5,128 bases of DNA from Candidatus Heimdallarchaeota archaeon (GTDB lineage Archaea > Asgardarchaeota > Heimdallarchaeia > Heimdallarchaeales > Kariarchaeaceae), in NCBI GenBank assembly GCA_030668165.1, contig DAOUUM010000251.1, forward strand, positions 1-5,128, read 5' to 3'. Below the pieces are notes generated by a model that worked only from the letters and a program-made list of their open reading frames with translations, did no database searches and had not been told where the DNA came from. Of this stretch, positions 4,904 to 5,128 are shown one piece after another (position 1 is the first letter of the stretch; each line of letters starts with the position of its first letter). A program made the translations under genes and the position numbers.

Positions 4904-4941
4904 TCACCTGTAATCTTATTCTATAGTCCGTTTTTTTATAA
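4904..4941 (-). promoter_or_regulatory. Promoter and ribosome binding site of thiolase-DUF35 operon
   Basis: On the minus strand TTATAAAAAAA (4931-4941) is a strong TATA box, placing the transcription start near 4911. AGGTGA (4904-4909) follows as a Shine-Dalgarno site ten bases before the ATG at 4894. This short but genuine leader contrasts with the leaderless promoters of the other genes in the window. Confidence 0.5.
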
Positions 4942-5128
4942 CTATTCACAGAGATAATTAACTATTGATAATTAATTTTTAATTTTGAAGAGCGAAAAGA
5001 AACTATCATAAATTATGCAACATTCATCCGGAATTATGGATCCTCAAGATTCCTACTATCCTTAATAACCACACACTGTCTCCATGGTAGCATATTTCAT
5101 GATACCGTATTTAGGGGCCATTGAATAA
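4942..5128. other. Right-hand intergenic stretch, no defensible gene
   Basis: These 187 bases are very AT-rich near 4950-4990 and contain no open frame I would call a gene. A minus-strand frame enters from the right edge and ends at 5062-5064 (22 codons visible, ending VCGY-stop). It could be the 3' end of a gene outside the window, but it matches no family I know. Forward frames here are 16 codons or fewer. Confidence 0.5.

Noticed and set aside
4407..4913. Two open frames, 4407-4643 (-) and 4524-4913 (+), overlapping the thiolase gene
   Set aside because: Both are shadows of the thiolase, which carries all active-site motifs in its own frame.
1..5128. CRISPR arrays, insertion sequences, integrase or attachment-site repeats
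   Set aside because: I saw no regularly spaced repeats, transposase or integrase motifs, and no duplicated tRNA 3' end in the window.

Overview
This AT-rich window looks like ordinary archaeal chromosome carrying two small toxin-antitoxin-type loci and one unusual tRNA gene. The archaeal assignment rests on four things: a thiolase followed directly by a DUF35 zinc-ribbon/OB-fold protein, a tRNA-Leu interrupted at the 37/38 intron site, TATA boxes about 26-32 bases upstream of start codons with little or no leader, and a UbiD-family enzyme of the kind used in the archaeal mevalonate pathway. An intron in the tRNA D-loop favours lineages whose splicing endonuclease has relaxed specificity (TACK, Asgard or DPANN groups) over classical euryarchaea. 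I cannot place it more finely.

Layout. Bases 2-634 (+) hold the C-terminal half of a UbiD-family decarboxylase that enters from the left. Bases 757-1002 (+) encode a DUF433 antitoxin-like protein, overlapped at its 3' end by the start of a truncated PIN-like (DUF5615-type) toxin, 986-1072. Bases 1214-1377 (-) are a tRNA-Leu(UAG) gene that I read as containing two introns; removing 35 and 44 bases leaves an 85-nt class II tRNA. Bases 1514-1744 (-) encode a second DUF433 protein with no toxin partner. Bases 1881-2621 (-) encode a nucleoside phosphorylase. Bases 2781-3248 (+) are a compact antitoxin/RelE-ParE toxin operon. Bases 3328-4894 (-) are a thiolase-DUF35 operon. Bases 4942-5128 contain no gene I can defend.

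How the parts relate. Thiolase plus DUF35 is the usual archaeal arrangement for acetoacetyl-CoA formation feeding HMG-CoA synthesis. A UbiD-like decarboxylase catalyses a later step of the modified archaeal mevalonate pathway. The two ends of the window may therefore both serve isoprenoid synthesis, but HMG-CoA synthase is not visible and the link is inference. The middle is a small accessory patch: a possibly decayed DUF433/DUF5615 pair, an orphan DUF433 in the opposite orientation across a tRNA gene, and an apparently intact RelE module. I see no evidence of a wholly new multi-gene system. The most notable items are the two-intron tRNA, the toxin remnant, and a DUF35 zinc ribbon lacking its usual fourth cysteine.
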